DNA of 64,000 nt from an uncultured Marinifilum sp. GTDB taxonomy: Bacteria; Bacteroidota; Bacteroidia; Bacteroidales; Marinifilaceae. Location: NCBI RefSeq assembly GCF_963677195.1, contig NZ_OY781918.1, positions 3,956,923-4,020,922 of the forward strand, read 5' to 3'. Positions 8,713 to 17,063 of the stretch are shown here, in pieces. The position numbers and the translations under genes are program-made. Below the pieces are notes generated by a model. That model did not search any database, had not been told where the DNA came from, and saw nothing but the letters and a program-made list of their open reading frames with translations. How positions within the stretch are numbered: position 1 is the stretch's first letter; each line of letters begins with the position of its first letter.

Positions 8713-9900
8713 TTAATAAATCATCTCCTCACGGAAATTCTCTACAATGGAAGAAAAAGAATTTGCTACCGATTGTCCTAAACCACATTTCGCGGTAAGT
8801 TTCATTGTATCGGTAAGCTTTAATAACTGATCGAGATAGGCTGCTGGCCTTTCGCCACGTTTAACAGCCTTAATACCTTTCAAAAGTTGCTGACAACCAA
8901 CTCGGCAAGGAGTACATTGTCCACAAGACTCTTCCTCAAAAAATTCGAGATAATTATTTAACACATTGTACATAGATCGGGAACTATTAAAAAGCATCAT
9001 TGAACCTCCTGTAGGCAAAGAAATACCAGTTAATTTTCCCTGATACCCAATATTTGTTTTTTGAAAACGTTTGCGTGGAACCAGAAAACCAGAAGCTCCA
9101 CCAACCTGAACGGCCTTTGTATCTCCATCTCCAAAATCATCAACAAAATCCTGAACTGTCATACCTAGTTCCAACTCATATATCCCAGGAATGGGAGTAT
9201 CTCCCGAAACTGAAAATACTTTAGAACCTCTTGAATCTTTTACCCCAAGATCTCTAAATTTTTTCGCTCCATATTTTAAAATTGTGTAAGAATGAGCAAG
9301 TGTTTCAACATTATTAACCACAGTAGGTTTTCCCTTAAAACCACTATCGCTTGGAAAAGGAGGTTTATTTCTTGGTTCTCCACGTTTTCCTTCCATCGAT
9401 TCTAAAAGAGCACTTTCTTCGCCACAGATATATGCTCCACTGCCAAGGAAAATTTCCACACGAAAATCAAAGCCCAAATCATCTAGAATATCATGAAATT
9501 TTCTTAATTCCTTTTTCAAGTCAGGAACCAAGAATCGATATTCTCCTCTTAAATAAATATAACCTTTTCGTGCCCCAATAATTTTAGCACAAACTGCCAT
9601 TCCCGACAATACTTTATGTGGCACTCTAGTTAATATCTCTCTGTCTTTAAAAGTTCCTGGCTCGCCCTCGTCGGCATTACAAATTACATATTTCTCTTTT
9701 ATCTTGGGCTCTGCGGTAAGCTTCCATTTTAATCCGGTTGGAAATCCGGCTCCACCTCTACCTTTCAGCCCCGAATTCACCATCTCATTAATTACTTCCT
9801 GATTGGACCTTGCCAATGCATGTCGAAGAATTTCTTTACAATCCTCTTCGTTTTTAAAAATTAAATCGATTCTATGAAGTTGTTTTTTTATTGTTGTCAT
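8713..9900 (-). CDS. hydB: NuoF-like flavoprotein subunit of the hydrogenase (HydB/HndC type, short form)
   Basis: The FMN/NAD(H)-binding diaphorase subunit, 395 residues. It shows GRGGAGFPTGLKW near 48-60 (nucleotide/FMN region), GSGAYICGEESALLESMEGKRGEPR, an SLBB region, and the C-terminal [4Fe-4S] motif ESCGQCTPCRVG. It lacks the N-terminal thioredoxin-like [2Fe-2S] domain and the C-terminal two-cluster ferredoxin domain found in the roughly 600-residue HydB of electron-bifurcating enzymes such as that of Thermotoga maritima. The flanking spacers are 43 and 45 bases, so the domains are not encoded separately here. The short form suggests simple NADH-to-H2 chemistry. Confidence 0.9.
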   Translation of the reverse strand: MTTIKKQLHRIDLIFKNEEDCKEILRHALARSNQEVINEMVNSGLKGRGGAGFPTGLKWKLTAEPKIKEKYVICNADEGEPGTFKDREILTRVPHKVLSGMAVCAKIIGARKGYIYLRGEYRFLVPDLKKELRKFHDILDDLGFDFRVEIFLGSGAYICGEESALLESMEGKRGEPRNKPPFPSDSGFKGKPTVVNNVETLAHSYTILKYGAKKFRDLGVKDSRGSKVFSVSGDTPIPGIYELELGMTVQDFVDDFGDGDTKAVQVGGASGFLVPRKRFQKTNIGYQGKLTGISLPTGGSMMLFNSSRSMYNVLNNYLEFFEEESCGQCTPCRVGCQQLLKGIKAVKRGERPAAYLDQLLKLTDTMKLTAKCGLGQSVANSFSSIVENFREEMIY

Positions 9901-9943
9901 TCCAAAGGGTATTTAGATGTTAGATTTACTAAAATTTATAAGA

Positions 9944-10411
9944 TTAGTCTTCTTCGCGATATTGGCGAAGAATATCAACTACCGATTCGGGAGTTAATTC
10001 CGTGTATACATCATCATTAACCAACATTGCCGGAGCCTTATGACACCAACCCAAACAATTGGTTTCTAGAATAGTAAATTTCTTATCCAGTGTTGTTTCA
10101 CCAACCTTAACCTTTAAATAATGTTCAATTGCCTGAATAATTTGGTTTTTACCTTTCATTGCACAGGTTATGGTTTTACAAACACGAATAACATATTTTC
10201 CTCTTGGTTCGGTATCTAAAAATGAATAGAAACTTGCTGTTCCGTAAACATCGGCTGCAGGAATACTCATTTCTTTAGCTATTTTAAGAATAGCATCTTC
10301 CGATAAATATCTTTCCTTATCAATTACCCCTTGAAGAATGGGGAGTAAATTCTCACGTTCTGTTCCATGTTTGGTAACCAAATCGTTCACTAATTTTTCT
10401 TGAAAATCCAT
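9944..10411 (-). CDS. hydC: NuoE-like [2Fe-2S] subunit of the hydrogenase (HydC/HndA type)
   Basis: A 155-residue thioredoxin-fold ferredoxin of the NuoE family. It has the four cluster ligands in the expected spacing: C-x4-C in CKTITCAMKG and C-x3-C in ETNCLGWCHKAP. It passes electrons between the flavoprotein HydB and the catalytic HydA. Length and motif order match HndA/HydC and NuoE. It is the first gene of the three-gene operon, so the promoter must lie in 10412-10700. Confidence 0.92.
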   Translation of the reverse strand: MDFQEKLVNDLVTKHGTERENLLPILQGVIDKERYLSEDAILKIAKEMSIPAADVYGTASFYSFLDTEPRGKYVIRVCKTITCAMKGKNQIIQAIEHYLKVKVGETTLDKKFTILETNCLGWCHKAPAMLVNDDVYTELTPESVVDILRQYREED

Positions 10412-10701
10412 AAACTATAGGTTTAAGGTTAATATTAATAGAGTTTCACTAATAAGTTAAAAAAATTAAAGAAATTTTTCTCTATTAATTTGATTTAGTT
10501 TAAACATCAATAGATTAATGATTTATACAAAACAATAGTTAACTTAAAAATATAAAAATGCCAAATAGCCTATAAAATTTAATATTGTAGCAACTCTAAT
10601 AGCAATAAATATTTTTATTTTGATTAATATAACACATAAACGAACATTCTTAATTTGAATTTAGACTTCTTAAAAACTAAATGCATTTGAAAAAAAAGCA
10701 T
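10412..10701. other. Intergenic region upstream of the hydrogenase operon
   Basis: Very AT-rich and without a credible ORF. It must hold the minus-strand hydrogenase promoter, but I see no TAnnTTTG match on that strand. No palindrome of the Rex type (TTGTGAAATTTTTCACAA-like) is apparent either. Confidence 0.4.
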
Positions 10702-10730
10702 AAAAAAAAACCTTCGACAATTATCGAAGG
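10702..10730 (-). terminator. Terminator of butyrate kinase
   Basis: CCTTCGA at 10711-10717 pairs with TCGAAGG at 10724-10730. On the minus strand a run of nine T follows. It lies 25 bases after the buk stop. Confidence 0.85.
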
Positions 10731-10755
10731 CTTTAATTATTAAAAGATTAGTAAT

Positions 10756-11832
10756 CTAATTATATATTTTTGGTTCAATTTCGTTTCTTAATACCATAAA
10801 ACCATTCATGGCAAGTGCTTTCATTTCATCTTCGCCCGGATAAACAGCAAGTGGTGCAATAAAAGAAACCATTTCTTTTATATAATTTACCAAATAAGGA
10901 TTGTGAGCAATACCTCCAGTTAATAAAATTCCATCGACATTACCCTTTAAAACAGCTGCCATTTCACCTATCGATTTTGCCACCTGATATGACATAGCAT
11001 CCTGAATAAGTTTGGCTTTTTCATCACCATCTTTGGCTTTTAATTCTACCTCGTAGGCATCATTTGTTCCTAAATGCGCAACTAGTCCGCCTTCTCCTTT
11101 AATCATTTTCTTAACATCGTTAAGAGTATATTCGCCACTAAAGCAAAGTTTTGCAAGAGCACCAGAAGGCAATGAACCTGATCGTTCTGGAGAGAATGGT
11201 CCTTCTCCATCAAGTGCGTTATTAACATCAATTACTTTACCTTTTTGGTGAGCTCCTACAGAAATACCACCACCTAAGTGAGCAACAATAACATTAATAT
11301 CTTCATATTTTTTATCGATTGACTGAGCAAAAGCTCTACCAATTGCTTTTTGGTTTAAAGCATGAAAGATAGATACTCTTTGAAATTCGGGATGACCAGA
11401 TATTCTTGCCACATCAATCATTTCATCAACAACAACAGGATCGGCTATATATGCTTTAGCATTGGGCAAAGATTCGGCAATATTATCGGCAATTAAACCT
11501 CCTAAATTACTGGCATGTTCGCCTAAAACTCCAACTTTAAGATCTTCTTTAAGGCGATCGTTTACTTCATAAATACCCGATTCGATTGGTTTTACCAATC
11601 CTCCTCTACCTACCACAGCTTCGATTAAATCGATTCTAATTTCGGCATCTACCAATTCTTGCATAATAATATTCTTGCGAAATTCGAACTGTTCCGAAAT
11701 ATGAACAAATTGAGAAAGCTCTTCGGCAGTATGCTTTATATTTTTTAAAAATACAGACTTATCGCCTTGAAAAACAGCGATTTTTGTAGACGTGGATCCA
11801 GGATTAATGGCTAAGATTCTACGAGTTTCCAT
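10756..11832 (-). CDS. buk: Butyrate kinase
   Basis: Acetate/butyrate kinase family (ASKHA fold), 358 residues, converting butyryl phosphate and ADP to butyrate and ATP. Visible signatures are the N-terminal LAINPGSTSTKIAVF (phosphate-binding loop), VVGRGGLVKP, FHALNQKAIGR, VAHLGGGISVGAHQKG and GILLTGGIAHNPYLV. Length and the GRGG motif favour butyrate (or branched-chain fatty acid) kinase over acetate kinase, which is about 400 residues. No phosphate butyryltransferase gene is next to it. The gene has its own promoter-like element and terminator. It lies upstream of the hydrogenase operon on the same strand, which fits a fermentative role. Confidence 0.92.
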   Translation of the reverse strand: METRRILAINPGSTSTKIAVFQGDKSVFLKNIKHTAEELSQFVHISEQFEFRKNIIMQELVDAEIRIDLIEAVVGRGGLVKPIESGIYEVNDRLKEDLKVGVLGEHASNLGGLIADNIAESLPNAKAYIADPVVVDEMIDVARISGHPEFQRVSIFHALNQKAIGRAFAQSIDKKYEDINVIVAHLGGGISVGAHQKGKVIDVNNALDGEGPFSPERSGSLPSGALAKLCFSGEYTLNDVKKMIKGEGGLVAHLGTNDAYEVELKAKDGDEKAKLIQDAMSYQVAKSIGEMAAVLKGNVDGILLTGGIAHNPYLVNYIKEMVSFIAPLAVYPGEDEMKALAMNGFMVLRNEIEPKIYN

Positions 11833-11875
11833 TGATTAAAATATGTTTGTGTTTATGTTGTTTTTCTAATTAATG

Positions 11876-11883
11876 CAAAACTA
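11876..11883 (-). promoter_or_regulatory. -7 promoter element of buk
   Basis: Read on the minus strand, TAGTTTTG matches TAnnTTTG, 44 bases before the buk start. No -33 match at 19 bases is clear. Confidence 0.35.
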
Positions 11884-12042
11884 CCAAACTAGATTAACAA
11901 TTAATAGAATTTTAGCAGTTTTTAAGTATCAAATTGCAATTAAAATTGATTTTAACTTACAGTTTAATACAAAAACATTAAAATAGCTTAAACATTTACA
12001 TATTAAAAAAACCAATAAATGATTAAAATGATAAACTTTAGA

Positions 12043-13380
12043 TTAGCTCCAATCTTCAAAGTGAGGTAATTTATCGAGAGCAATAATTTCTGGTTTAGCC
12101 TCGAAGTGATTAAATAAATCCTGAGTAGGCCATTGTTTAACTGAGCGCAATACACGACTCATAAGTACACTTAAATCTTTAGTAAAATCGGAGCCTCTCC
12201 AAGTAGAACTATTTGTAATAATTACAAAACTATATCCTCCAACCTGATGTTTAAGCAGAGCCGAGCTACCTGCAAGTGTACCTGTTCTCCACCAAGTACC
12301 TTTTCTGGTACCTTTCCATCCAATAGGACTAAATCCTTTTTTGTTTGATTTAGTCATGTATTGTACACTTTTCGAGGATAAAATATCAGGGTGAGTATTG
12401 TCGCCATCAATAGCAAGCATAAATTTCATTAGCTCGGCAGCCGAAGCAAGCCAAGCACCTGCTCCTCCCAATGCTTTTAAGTTATTACCCCCATTGGATC
12501 TGAATACTGTTTTACCAGACCCATTAAATGCTGATATTTTTATTGCATTAGATTGTTCGTAATAATTCACTTCATTTACAAAGTGATCTTTTTGCAAACT
12601 TTTTCCAAGATGCATATCGAAAACTCCTGCAGGTTGCAAAATATGCGATTGCACATAATCTTCATAATTTTCTCCCGAAGCTTTTTCCACTATCTTTTCT
12701 AGAATTACATAACCCAAATTTGAATAGCCACCACGACTACCAGGCGTAAAATGTAATCTTCTTGAAAGCACGAATTGTATTGTTGTTTCGGCACTAATTG
12801 GAGGTTCAACCTTCATTTTTTTTGCAATAGACAAAGGTAAAAACATAGGGTCGCCATATTTACTTGTGTATCCGGCCGAATGTCTTAAAAGATGCTCTAC
12901 TGTTATTCTCTTTGTTCTTTTATCTCTTATTTTAGAATAGATACTATCATTAAGAATTCCATGTTCACCAAAAGCATAATCGTCGAGATGAAGTTTTCCT
13001 TCTTCCTGCAGCTTCATTATTGCAGTTGCAGTAATTAGTTTTGAGACGCTGGCAATTCTAAATAAATGAGAAGGCTTCACTAATTCTTGTTTTTCGATAT
13101 TGGCATAACCATAACCTTTAGCAAAAAGAAGTTTCTCATCTTTTACCACCGCTACTGTTGCACCGGCAACTTCCCATTTTCTTAAAAATCGATTAATTAA
13201 GCGATCTGCTCTGGCTGTTTCTACGCTCTCCGACAGTTCATTCGACAACCTATGAGAAACTGCCTCTATGGTTTTATCGAAAGGAACAGCAATACTCCCT
13301 TGTTTTGAAAAACTAAAATTCTGGTTCAAAAAAACCAGTAATAATATAATAAGGAAAGAAAAAATTCTTCTTGTAATCAT
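12043..13380 (-). CDS. Secreted serine hydrolase of the beta-lactamase (class C/DD-peptidase) family
   Basis: 445 residues with an N-terminal hydrophobic export segment. The penicillin-binding fold is marked by SxxK (Ser111-Val-Ser-Lys114 in RIASVSKLITATA), the Tyr motif YSN (219-221 in GGYSNLGYVILEKI) and a WRTGTLAG segment where KTG would be. These are the features of the PF00144 family, which includes esterases, D-aminopeptidases and DD-peptidases as well as AmpC. The substrate cannot be told, and true beta-lactamase activity is unlikely to be the main role. It is a single gene with no terminator visible right after the stop. Confidence 0.85.
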   Translation of the reverse strand: MITRRIFSFLIILLLVFLNQNFSFSKQGSIAVPFDKTIEAVSHRLSNELSESVETARADRLINRFLRKWEVAGATVAVVKDEKLLFAKGYGYANIEKQELVKPSHLFRIASVSKLITATAIMKLQEEGKLHLDDYAFGEHGILNDSIYSKIRDKRTKRITVEHLLRHSAGYTSKYGDPMFLPLSIAKKMKVEPPISAETTIQFVLSRRLHFTPGSRGGYSNLGYVILEKIVEKASGENYEDYVQSHILQPAGVFDMHLGKSLQKDHFVNEVNYYEQSNAIKISAFNGSGKTVFRSNGGNNLKALGGAGAWLASAAELMKFMLAIDGDNTHPDILSSKSVQYMTKSNKKGFSPIGWKGTRKGTWWRTGTLAGSSALLKHQVGGYSFVIITNSSTWRGSDFTKDLSVLMSRVLRSVKQWPTQDLFNHFEAKPEIIALDKLPHFEDWS

Positions 13381-13655
13381 TTATAAAATATTGATTCAAC
13401 ATGCAATTCCAACAACACAATTCATTTGCTCAACACATTAGCATGTTTCTTTGTACTGAATTTGATACAAAAATGTTTATATTTTTTGAAATATCATTCT
13501 AAATTAACGACAATTTAAAAATAATAAAAATAAGTGTGTTAATCCTATTTTTTAATCATTTAGTCATAAAAAATTAAAGCTTTAGCATAATGCGATAATT
13601 AATAATTTTAAACATTTAACACAAAATGACAATTAGTATACACATTTATAAACAG
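13381..13655. other. Intergenic region, nothing recognised
   Basis: AT-rich spacer between the serine hydrolase start and the terminator of the barrel gene. It has no ORF with coding character. It must contain the promoter of the hydrolase, but no good TAnnTTTG match was found. Confidence 0.3.
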
Positions 13656-13690
13656 AAAAAACCACCGAAATAAAAAACTAACGGTGGTTT
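13656..13690 (-). terminator. Terminator of the outer-membrane barrel gene
   Basis: AAACCACCG (13659-13667) pairs with CGGTGGTTT (13682-13690) around an A-rich loop. The minus strand continues into T-rich sequence. Confidence 0.8.
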
Positions 13691-13713
13691 TATAAATATA
13701 TTATCTGTAATAA

Positions 13714-14271
13714 TTAAAATTTAAAAGATGCTCCAATTTGTAAAACTGAATGTTTTGGATCTATATCGTCATATACTTCAGATAATCCTATATTGTATCT
13801 AAGATTAATACCGAAACCAGATTCCATTTCGTATTCGCATCCTAAACCTAAACTAAAATCTACTCCTTTAGTTTCATCTTTGATGTCTACATCCACATCA
13901 TCTTGCTCATATTCTGATTTTAATAAGAATCCAATTTGTGGACCAACTTGCAAATTAAAACCTTCGCTAACATAAAATTTAGCCATAATAGGAACATTTA
14001 AATAATCTGTTCTTAATTTTTCATCGACACCACCTTCATCATTTTTAGCACCTTGCTGTGAGTAAATTAGTTCTGGTTGCAAAGCAAATTTTTCTGTTAA
14101 TTTAAAATTAACAAAACCTCCAAGGTAAATACCAGCTTTCATATCTCCATCGATATCATCACCAGTCATATTTGAAAGATTCATACCCGCTTTAACACCA
14201 AAATGTGCTTCTTGTGCATAAGTTGCAGCAGATACTAATAAGGCTACTACAATAAAAATAATTTTTTTCAT
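13714..14271 (-). CDS. Outer-membrane beta-barrel (porin-family) protein
   Basis: A 185-residue protein beginning MKKIIFIVVALLVSAATYAQ, a signal peptide with a YAQ cleavage site. I start it at 14271, because the upstream in-frame ATG at 14295 would put eight extra residues before the signal peptide. The mature part alternates hydrophobic and polar residues in about eight strands (HFGVKAGMNLSNM, GGFVNFKLTEKFALQPELIYSQ, FNLQVGPQIGF, VDFSLGLGCEYE, FGINLRYNIGLSEV) and ends in aromatic SFKF, the usual outer-membrane assembly signal. It belongs to the small PorT/OmpX-like barrels with no known substrate. Confidence 0.82.
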   Translation of the reverse strand: MKKIIFIVVALLVSAATYAQEAHFGVKAGMNLSNMTGDDIDGDMKAGIYLGGFVNFKLTEKFALQPELIYSQQGAKNDEGGVDEKLRTDYLNVPIMAKFYVSEGFNLQVGPQIGFLLKSEYEQDDVDVDIKDETKGVDFSLGLGCEYEMESGFGINLRYNIGLSEVYDDIDPKHSVLQIGASFKF

Positions 14272-14361
14272 TTTAAATAAATTTAGTTTAGACATTCAAA
14301 ATTGAATGTATCATAAAATTATTTATTATGATTTTAATCTCCAAATTAATTACTATTTTAT

Positions 14362-15648
14362 TTAATTTATTTTATACAACTTTATTTTCTCCCCAATACC
14401 TTTCAATTTAACAGAACCTAGATCAATTAATCCATTTTTACAATCCAATAAGTTTGCAAACTGTTCACTAACTAAAAATTGACTTTTAAATTCTTTGTTT
14501 AGTTGTTCGATACGCGAAGCCATTATTACATTTTTACCGGCAATAGAGAATTGTTTTCTTATTTCGTTACCAATATTACCAGTAATAACTTCTCCACTAT
14601 GAATACCAATACCTATTCTTGTACATTCAGATTCTGCATTAACGCATAAACTATTTATAACCTCAACAATCTCTAATCCGGCATTATAAGCATCACTAGC
14701 ATGATTTTCATTTTTAACAGCAATTCCAAATGAAGCCATAAATCCATCGCCCAAAATCTGATGAATTATTCCATTATTTTTTTCTATAATTCGGATTAGA
14801 GGATCGAAAATAGCATTCTGATATTCAATTGTTTCTTCAGGACTCTGGTGATCGGCCATAGTGGTAAAGTTCCTTATATCCATAAACATTATTGAACCAA
14901 CCACTTTATGCCCTACCGAATCGTTACGATGTAAAATTAATTCTTTTGCAACTTCATGAGAAAGCTGCTGCCCCAGAAGAGATTCCATTTCGCTTTGATA
15001 GTTTTTAGTATCTAAAAACTTATTTACTCTGGTTCGAATTTCTGCAGCTACAACTCCTGCAATAATTCCTGCGGCTAAAAGTCCAAAACTTCTCATTCCA
15101 TATATCTCAATCATCTGATTTATATCTCCCTTAGGCTGCAAAAACTGAATTCCCCAGTAAGAAACACCCAAATAGCCCAAAAAGGCGAGTATACCAGCTC
15201 CCAAAGATATTTTAAAATCGAGGTGCATTGCCGACAACATTAACAGTAAAAAATAAAATGTTAATCCATCGTACTCTAATATTAATAAGGAATTATCGTA
15301 TTTTACTGCTTTAAATAAAATTATTGCAGGAATTCCAAATTCCATTATCAAATTTAATATTAACAACTTTCTGGGTATTGACCTATTGTACTTTATGCCA
15401 AAATGCATTCTAATAAATACAAAAAATTCGAATAAAAAGAACACAAACCACCAAGTGTACATACTTTCTACATATTGTTTATTGTTTAATGTAGAACGCA
15501 ATAAATCGGGCACAAAAAAATGAAGAACAGGAATGGTTAATGAACCAATTAAAAACAAGACCAAAATAATTCCAACCCTTTTTCTTTCTATTTTAAGAAA
15601 CTCAAGATGTAGTAATTCATTAATTTTATGATGATGATGAACAAACAT
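14362..15648 (-). CDS. Membrane-bound class III adenylate/guanylate cyclase-like protein
   Basis: 428 residues: about six membrane segments in residues 25-205, a short linker, then a cyclase homology domain (about 245-425). The metal-binding Asp257 (MFMDIRNF) and Asp301 (ILGDGFMASFG) and the transition-state Arg379 are present. However, the positions that select the base are Gln297 and Lys372, where adenylate cyclases have Lys and Asp, and the transition-state Asn is Ile375. Activity and nucleotide specificity are therefore uncertain. It is 31 bases downstream of a cyclic-nucleotide-gated channel gene, which gives an obvious target for a cNMP product. Confidence 0.85.
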   Translation of the reverse strand: MFVHHHHKINELLHLEFLKIERKRVGIILVLFLIGSLTIPVLHFFVPDLLRSTLNNKQYVESMYTWWFVFFLFEFFVFIRMHFGIKYNRSIPRKLLILNLIMEFGIPAIILFKAVKYDNSLLILEYDGLTFYFLLLMLSAMHLDFKISLGAGILAFLGYLGVSYWGIQFLQPKGDINQMIEIYGMRSFGLLAAGIIAGVVAAEIRTRVNKFLDTKNYQSEMESLLGQQLSHEVAKELILHRNDSVGHKVVGSIMFMDIRNFTTMADHQSPEETIEYQNAIFDPLIRIIEKNNGIIHQILGDGFMASFGIAVKNENHASDAYNAGLEIVEVINSLCVNAESECTRIGIGIHSGEVITGNIGNEIRKQFSIAGKNVIMASRIEQLNKEFKSQFLVSEQFANLLDCKNGLIDLGSVKLKGIGEKIKLYKIN

Positions 15649-15679
15649 GATATGGACTTAATTTAACAGCTAATAATAA

Positions 15680-16960
15680 TTAAATATATCTTTCTTCTCG
15701 TAATTTCGATTTCACACTAATTTTTTCGGCTATTTGAGGATACTTTTTAAGCACCTTCTCAAATTCTTTTTTCTGCAATTCGTATACATCTGAATATCCC
15801 TCCGATTTAAGCGTTGCAGTTCTGTTCGATTTTTTAAACAAAGCTATTTCCCCCATAAAGTCTCCAGCTTTAAGAATTGTTAGTTCTTTACTTTCATTTT
15901 CGGATAAAACCTTAAATTTACCTCGCTGTATAAAAAACATAGAATTTGCAATGTCTCCTTTACGGAACAGATAATCGCCAGGCGTTAAGACCATTGGTGT
16001 TAAATAACGAGCAATATCTCTAATAAAATGATCATCGACACAATCGAACAAAGGAATGTCTTTTATGACGTTTTTTTTAAACTCTAGTTGCAGTTCGTTC
16101 TTTAAGCCGTATGGTAAAGTTTCCATTAATTCGGTTTCGTCGTAACCTAATTTTTGTTTCCACTCGTAAGTAAAGTAATCACTAATTCTTTGTTGTAAAT
16201 CTTTTGATATATTCTGATAATGAATTAAAGCTCTTAACCTTTCCATATTCTCTACAAACCTCTGATCGGTAGGATTTTTCTTTGTATAAATACCAACTAT
16301 AGTACCAACCAATAAGGCAAGAACTCCAACACCTAAAATCTGTAACAATATGGTAAAAAGCATTTCTGGGTTTCCGTGAGGAACAATATCTCCATAGCCA
16401 ACTGATGTTAAGGTTGTTATCACCCAATATAATGCTTTTACATAGTTATCGGTATTGGAAAAAACATTTTCAACCCCATGAATCCATAGCCAAATACAAG
16501 TAAACCAATGGGAAAAAAGAAAGAAACCTGATATAAGAAGCCAAAAAGAAATTTTTGTTGACATTCGAATATTACGAATTTGAAAAAATTTTGCTGTTTT
16601 ATATACTCTTATCCACTTAAACAATCGAAGAAATTGAAAATATGGATTTGAAAATATTAATGCATAAGGCAATATTGCAAGAAAATCGCTGATAAAAAAT
16701 TGCCACGATGAGTACGAATCCCAATAAATATCTTTAAGCCTGGTCTGATTTTTAATTTTCTGATATCGAAAAATATTTACAATTAAATCAATAAAAAAAA
16801 TGATTGAAATACTTAAATCTAGCATTCTATACCAAGATAAACGTCTAAGTTCGAATAAAAAATCTAATGGCATTAAACTGGCTTGAAATAATACCAGTAA
16901 AATTATTAATACCCTCCAAACTGAATTAAAAATTGATTTTAAGTAATTCTTAGTCATCAA
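15680..16960 (-). CDS. Cyclic-nucleotide-gated potassium channel
   Basis: 426 residues with a six-segment voltage-gated-like core. S1-S3 fall in about 14-105 and a basic S4 in LFKWIRVYKTAKFFQIRNIR. The pore has the K+ filter TSVGYGD (185-191), followed by S6 (about 198-225), a C-linker and a C-terminal cNMP-binding domain (about 300-420). The phosphate-binding cassette GDFMGEIALFKKSNRTATL has the Glu and Arg that bind cyclic nucleotide. Architecture matches bacterial CNG channels such as SthK and LliK. A class III cyclase gene follows 31 bases downstream, so channel and nucleotide source are probably co-transcribed. Confidence 0.9.
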   Translation of the reverse strand: MMTKNYLKSIFNSVWRVLIILLVLFQASLMPLDFLFELRRLSWYRMLDLSISIIFFIDLIVNIFRYQKIKNQTRLKDIYWDSYSSWQFFISDFLAILPYALIFSNPYFQFLRLFKWIRVYKTAKFFQIRNIRMSTKISFWLLISGFFLFSHWFTCIWLWIHGVENVFSNTDNYVKALYWVITTLTSVGYGDIVPHGNPEMLFTILLQILGVGVLALLVGTIVGIYTKKNPTDQRFVENMERLRALIHYQNISKDLQQRISDYFTYEWKQKLGYDETELMETLPYGLKNELQLEFKKNVIKDIPLFDCVDDHFIRDIARYLTPMVLTPGDYLFRKGDIANSMFFIQRGKFKVLSENESKELTILKAGDFMGEIALFKKSNRTATLKSEGYSDVYELQKKEFEKVLKKYPQIAEKISVKSKLREERYI

Positions 16961-17063
16961 CTTAAATTTTATTTAAAGAAAACTGATTTATAATAATATT
17001 CATTGTAAAAATAGGCAAAAAGCACTTTTTAATCGGTAAACTAACAAAAGCTAAGGTAAAAGT

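Noticed and set aside
12043..13380. Beta-lactamase resistance gene
   Set aside because: SxxK and YSN are shared by many esterases and peptidases of PF00144, and the KTG motif is altered. There is no support for antibiotic hydrolysis.
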